Assembly: GCA_958299035.1 (NCBI GenBank)
Contig: CATQJL010000001.1
Span: 78,327,594 to 78,391,593 of the forward strand
Source of the DNA: Cylicocyclus nassatus
Lineage: Eukaryota > Nematoda > Chromadorea > Rhabditida > Strongylidae
Direction of reading: 5' to 3'
Length of the DNA stretch: 64,000 bases
Shown here: one piece after another, positions 58,986 through 64,000 of the stretch
Layout: every line of letters starts with the position of its first letter
Position numbering within the stretch: position 1 is the stretch's first letter
Translations under genes and position numbers: made by a program
Notes under the pieces: generated by a model
Seen by the model: the letters and a program-made list of their open reading frames with translations, nothing else
The model's database searches: none
Told to the model about the DNA's origin: nothing

Positions 58986-61900
58986 GAGACGGCGAAAGAT
59001 TAACGTTCTGTAAAGCTTTCAACAATATGCAAACTGTGTATGGAATAACGGGACTTCGAAATTTCCGTGAAAGGTATACACAGCCTTTTATAATATACAA
59101 GCTGGCCCCGGGTTCCCCCTGGTTTGAAGCCAGCCCACCTGCTTGACCTCCAACTCAGACTCGTCTTAAGTTCGCTTCCTACCGTCCTTACCATGTTTTG
59201 ATGACCAGCAGACCAAAATGCGCTTTACCGTTCTTTTTTATGACTTTGGGTAATGTGCACAGACATACAGATTTTCTGATTCTATATATACTGGCATCCG
59301 AAGTTCTGTTCCGTTCTGGAACCAGTCCAAGTGCTTGATCTCTCATGTGGCGAAATTTATCCTTCCTTTAATTTAAACTCGTCTTGGGTTCGCTTTCTTA
59401 CCATATCCACAATTGACTTTCAAATCAAAATGAGCTTCACCGCTCCTTCATGACCATTGGAGTGCACAGACCACAGATACACAGAATTTCTGCTTTATAT
59501 ATGGAGATAGAGATAGTTCGCAATCGTACTAGAAGTATCATAAACTAATGCGAATCAAAAACAGTTGTCCATCAAATATGACGATTGTTGATTACGAATC
59601 TTCAAACCGCAATTCTGGAAGCTTTCATTGCTTTGCTACAAAAATGTTTTTTTATGAAGAATGGAGATTGAGCTAATTTAAAAAAAATGATTTTGTAAAT
59701 CTCCAAAAGGAGGACGAGTCAAAGAAAGTCATAATATATTTCTTTATTTTTCTAAGCATTATTTTCCAAAAGTCAAATCTTTTTGAGTATTGAATTCTGA
59801 GCAGATAATGATGAAAAGCGAACGCTGCACTTAGTGGACATTCGAAAGGTCCTATTTAAAGAAAAAATTCATAAAAGGAAAAGATCCGCACCGAATGCAA
59901 GTTGTTTAGAATTCGATGATTCCTGGGTTTTGAGCGTAACTTTAGATAATGAAATCTTCTCGTTGATGAGACAGTGATGCAAAGTGCAGCTGTAATGGCA
60001 GTGGTAGATAGGGGTTCTTCCTCCTCCTCCCACAAAAAATCATACAATCTTGTTTCATGTATCAGCTACTCTGCCACACTGTTTATGAGGTTAGCACGTT
60101 GAGTGGACTCATTTCTTTGTAGTCATTTGTTTCTCTCTGCTACCGAATAAAATGTCGCAAGGATGTGGAAAAAATTTAGAAACGTGTACAGTCTGCTCCA
60201 ATTGGGATCAGGCCGAACCGCCGGCGCAAGTTTGCGCGCTCGCAGCTCTAGTGGTCCGCGCTGCATATGCGCGCTGTCGGAGAAAGCAAAAGGATTGAAG
60301 AGAGAGCAGAGAAGCAGACCGTGGGCGTGACCGCGGAGACCTAGCAACCCGGGCTCCCGCCATGCCAATTTTGGCCTGGTTGGGATTGGGGCAGACTATA
60401 CTTACGAAAGTTTACCAGAGCAAGATACAAAAAAAGTTATCCCGAAAGATTCTTACACAACTTGTTGTTGTTGCCCTCTGTAATCTTAAGATGATGAAAT
60501 TCATCCTGTGAATGACACAGTTATGCAAAATGCAGGCTGTAGGCGAAAGGTTTTCAAAGGAAATACTTCCCATTTACATAAAAACAAATTCGTACAAGCT
60601 CTTCTTTTGAAGGAAGCGCATCATTTGTGCGAGGATCTACATTTTTTTAATGGCGGTGTGCCACTAGGCTCTCCTTCTAATGGAATTTCCTAATACATGT
60701 ATCATATGCAATCAACATTGAAACCGACAAGGATGAGAAGGATGCCCTCAAAACGTAGAATTATTCTGAATCTTTGAATTGGCGATAGCACAAAAGATAA
60801 TGTTCATAGCGACATTCTCGTAATGTTTGATCGAAGCAGTTACAAAAGCTGCGTCTACAATAACCTTTGCTTAGCAAAATTTTTCTTCACTTTGATTGTT
60901 TCACAGTTTGACGTAAATATTTCGCTCAATATGTTTGCCATCTATTTTCGTGACAAACTCTTCTCCTGACTGGTTATTGGTTGGCTTTTTGGTTTCGCAC
61001 TAATTTGACAATCTGTGATGCCATTCCTGTCAATCAAAGGCACATTCGAAGATTCTATTCAACTACTGACATCAGATGACCTGAGAACAACAGCCATAAA
61101 TATCTCTATGAAATTCACCAGAGACAGCGAGTCCAGAACAATAACAGTCACATTATTAAAATTAAAATGACATTTGGCTGCTCCGCAAAACTGACTAACG
61201 CTTTCTTTTACTTGCATTGGACCTGATATTGTACTCTACTAAACTAATTTCATAGTGTGCAATTCACAATGTCACACAACCTTGAATCAGACATCTAATG
61301 AAGGTGATTACCTCACTGTTTCAGCATGTAGAAGCACGGGATTCAAATTGGTTTTATGATCTCGTCAAGCTTCAATAAGCAGAATATTCAAACAAACTTC
61401 AGACTTGTAGTAACTGTAATCTTTGAGATACCAAAGTCTTGAAAACATTGGGATGAAAACTGATCGGAACATCTAGGCGAAAATGTTTCTGGCAAGCTCT
61501 TGCTCCTGCTTTAGTATCCATAAAAAGAAAAATGTTTCAGCTTGAGTGAAAAACGAGCAATCAGAACACTATCAACCTTAGCTCACCTTTAGCTAAGCGC
61601 ACAATTGCCATCACCCTAGCTCAATTCAGAAAACTTAACAACATGTGAATAAGCGATCATGCATTCGATGGTAAAAATTCTCAGCCCATTGTGCAACATC
61701 GAACTTGTCGGATCCATCAGAAAGGCAATAGTTGTAGCACGAGCTGCCTTTATCAAATTTTACACTCGAGCTAGTAAAGGCGAAATCTGTCTTAGTAAAA
61801 CGCCTGTAAGTATTCCCTACACTCTGTTCGTCAATGTATAGCTGTTGCTCTCAGTAACATCTCATTTCGAAAAGGAATTTTCAAAATTGCCTTGAAAAAT

Positions 61901-62414
61901 TGTCACATCAGATATGGAGTGCGGCTTAGAAATCACCGTCTGGACACGGTATACGCGGTATACACCGCTAAGTTTTCCTGCTTATTTATGATAGTTCAAA
62001 CACTGGAAGGTGACTCAGCTGAGCGTTGAGGTGATGCCTGTTTGTATTGGTGTTTTATGTCCCGTGGGCGCAAAAACCGCAGCACTCATTGTCACGATTT
62101 AAAAATTGAACCATACCGTTTTTAAACTTAGCATTTAATGAAGAAAAGAAAACTTTGTTAAGAAGTGGGGAATGGTGACTAAATAACATGGATGTGGATG
62201 CAAATTCTGTGTCTCAGAAGTTGCCGGAACTTGGCATAAGAGAATTACTTTATCTGCTGGACACAAAAATAATACTCATTTGTTCGATTAACCCCTTTTT
62301 TGTGTTTGGGGCGAAACCCAATACCGCAAACCTATCGTAGTTGCAGACGGGCTCTACCGCGCAAATTTATATTGTTTTCATGATCAGCATGTCCACCACT
62401 CTATGCCAAGTTAA

Positions 62415-62608
62415 GGCCGGGCATACTTACACGATTTCTGTCGCGACGCGATTTGGCAATTTGCCAAGGTCTTCAAATCCAGCTTTAGCAAACTGCACAT
62501 GCAAAGTATGTACATTACGTGAAGTTTAAAATATGCTACAGTGAGTTATGGACAGTTGGAACATTCCCGAATCGAGTCGCGATTGAAGTCGTGTGAAGTG
62601 CCCGGCCC
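62415..62608. mobile_element. Palindromic GGCCGGGCATAC MITE in copy C
   Basis: Mirror partner of 48910-49108. Ends AAGGCCGGGCATACTTACACG and GAAGTGCCCGGCCC. Confidence 0.75.
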
Positions 62609-63129
62609 GTTTCAGCCAAATCTGTGATGATCCAAAAATTTTCCTTTTATACCGTACACCTACAGCAATCCTCAGTATGACGGCATAGTTCAACAGGATA
62701 ACTGCACTTGTAGCTCAAGTCAGAGCTTACATAATGCTAAGTCGTTCTCAAAGATTAAAAAATTAGAAAAAAAGTTGCAAAACTTAGTCTCTTTTCTCTC
62801 TAATTTCTTCTCTTCATTAACAGAATATTTTTCTAGGTGGTGACAAATATCGGAGCAGACTTTTTTTTGTACAGAACAGTATGCAAGACATTGTTAAAAG
62901 ATTCGAAGACGGTTTTTTTTAGTAATCAATCCTTTGAAATGAGCGAAATAATTTATCTCAGAAAATTCACAGTTGAAGGTGAACAGACAATACAAACAAA
63001 GAGTGGATACACCTTACTGCAAAATAACGATAACATCAGAAATAGAGCAATGTACATTGAAAACTCAAAGCCAATCAATGGTACTCAAGAAAAGACTGCA
63101 AGATAATCAACATGAGAATAACCATACAA

Positions 63130-63420
63130 AGGCAAAATTTTGGAGTTTTTGTTTTTGACAAACAAATTTGACAACCTTATGATCGTAGTTGAAGATAAAT
63201 GGCTTGATAATTCAAAAATATGCTGGGGAGGCGATGATGTGATCCAAGACAGCATCTTCGTAAGTGGGAGGCGTCACGAGTTGCGCGAAATCGCTAGAAT
63301 CAAACATATTTATGCATTTCTTTGTTACTGCATTCGGCTAAATCTTTGTGGCCCAGTCAATCTGTATGTTGAAGTCTTCTAACACTGATTCATAACTAGT
63401 AGTGATTTCATAGTTACATA
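63130..63420 (-). pseudogene. LINE endonuclease fragment, mirror copy
   Basis: Reverse complement of the fossil at 48091-48345, further decayed. It is read on the minus strand. The opposite-strand frame (FVSGRRHELREIARI on +) is a shadow and appears likewise opposite the first copy. Confidence 0.6.
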
Positions 63421-63476
63421 ATTTATGTTTCCTCCTTCACACGAGTTATAATAAATTCGGAGGGTATGCTTAGTTA

Positions 63477-63680
63477 TTAGGTTGTCCCGAAAGTTCTGTC
63501 GCTTCATTTTTGAAAATTTGTAACCTTCTACTTTCTCAACGGATTTGCGTATTTCTGGCTTCATTAGAGAGAAAAAGTCTTCCTCTTTGAAGGATTGCCT
63601 TATGAGCTTCTACTATACATTCGTTGCAGAGATAGAAATGGAAAAGGAACAATTTGAGCTCTGACCGTTTTGAGTTAGAT
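63477..63680 (+). mobile_element. Mariner-type MITE, left part
   Basis: TTAGGTTGTCCCGAAAGTTC follows TA at 63475-63476, exactly where the similarity between copies A and C ends. It matches the remnant at 2682-2888. The far end was not identified. Confidence 0.6.
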
Positions 63681-63985
63681 CGCAAAAGTCTGGAACGCCG
63701 CAGAAATATTTGAAATTATCAGTATATAAGTTTTATGACATACTTTTGCATTTGAAAATAAATCGTGCTGTTTAAACGTCTCAGTGAAAAGTCATGATTT
63801 TCTAGACAAGCGACAAATCAATCAATTTTGAAGGTTTCCATTGTAAACTCGAAAATTATAACTTTTCACAAAGACGTCCAAAAAGCACAATTTTTTCTCA
63901 GATGCAGAGGATAGGTCATGAAACTTATAACTGCCAACCTCAGATTTTTCTGCGGCGTTCAAACTATTGGCCATCTAACTTAAAA
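63668..63985. repeat. Foldback element at the window end
   Basis: GAACGCCGCAGAAA at about 63692 pairs with TTTCTGCGGCGTTC at about 63946, and AAAAGTCATGATTTTC with GAAAATTATAACTTTTC. Related to the element at 1-290. Confidence 0.7.
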
Positions 63986-64000
63986 GTCTTCTTTTTCCAT

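Larger units (their letters stand above)
58986..63478 (-). repeat. Segmental repeat copy C (right arm of large inverted repeat)
   Basis: Reverse complement of copy A (48005-49340, 49500-52700) and of copy B (55376-57700). It shares with B the insert whose reverse complement includes GGGAGCCCGGGTTGC (about 60205-60415 here). It shares with A the Helitron-like unit and the outer LINE fragment, so it is mosaic. Confidence 0.85.

Overview
This is a gene-poor, repeat-dense window of a eukaryotic nuclear genome with A+T-rich base composition. I see no bacterial operons, rRNA, functional tRNA or CRISPR. A nematode host, possibly a strongylid or hookworm-like one, is the best guess. The grounds are the Penelope-like retroelement, whose reverse transcriptase and GIY-YIG wording resembles copies I recall from such worms, the very short candidate introns (51, 69, 70 and 132 bp) ending in TTTCAG-like acceptors, and the abundance of TTAGGTTG-ended mariner-type MITEs. 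An arthropod host cannot be excluded.

Layout. 1-6466: a foldback repeat, a decayed hAT transposase (868-2023), a complete-looking short Helitron (2889-3365), a pogo-like element with TA target duplication (5831-6252) and about 2.3 kb with nothing recognisable. 6467-24085: an imperfect tandem duplication (copy 1 6467-14800, copy 2 16865-24085) carrying a small secreted Cys-containing protein gene. The gene looks intact in copy 2 (18655-21553) and is broken by a deletion in copy 1. Copy 1 also carries a 5'-truncated Penelope-like element (7358-10020) between 13-bp target duplications. A 2.4 kb tract is nearly identical between the copies although both flanks have diverged strongly.

24205-27950: fragments of dispersed repeats, a candidate two-exon minus-strand gene and a large palindromic mariner-type element with a second palindromic MITE nested inside it. 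28040-42395: a second tandem duplication (28040-34555 and 37490-42395). Each copy has gained a different mariner-type element, and the other copy preserves the empty TA site. A candidate secreted-protein exon sits at its start. A 195-bp hAT-type MITE with a perfect 8-bp target duplication lies in the second copy.

42396-48000: palindromic elements (a 1.3 kb one at 43758-45076) and a possible small secreted peptide exon at 46087-46311. 48005-63478: three copies of a roughly 3.3-4.7 kb segment, A (+, 48005-52745), B (+, 54480-57775) and C (inverted, 58986-63478), which make a large imperfect inverted repeat. Its outer ends carry a LINE endonuclease fossil. Copy B alone keeps a tRNA-like sequence in the loop of a palindromic MITE.

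Few host genes can be supported, and all are short secreted-type or unknown models. The main content is a record of transposition and segmental duplication. One palindromic MITE family is flanked at four independent sites by TNA trinucleotides (TAA, TCA, TGA, TAA).
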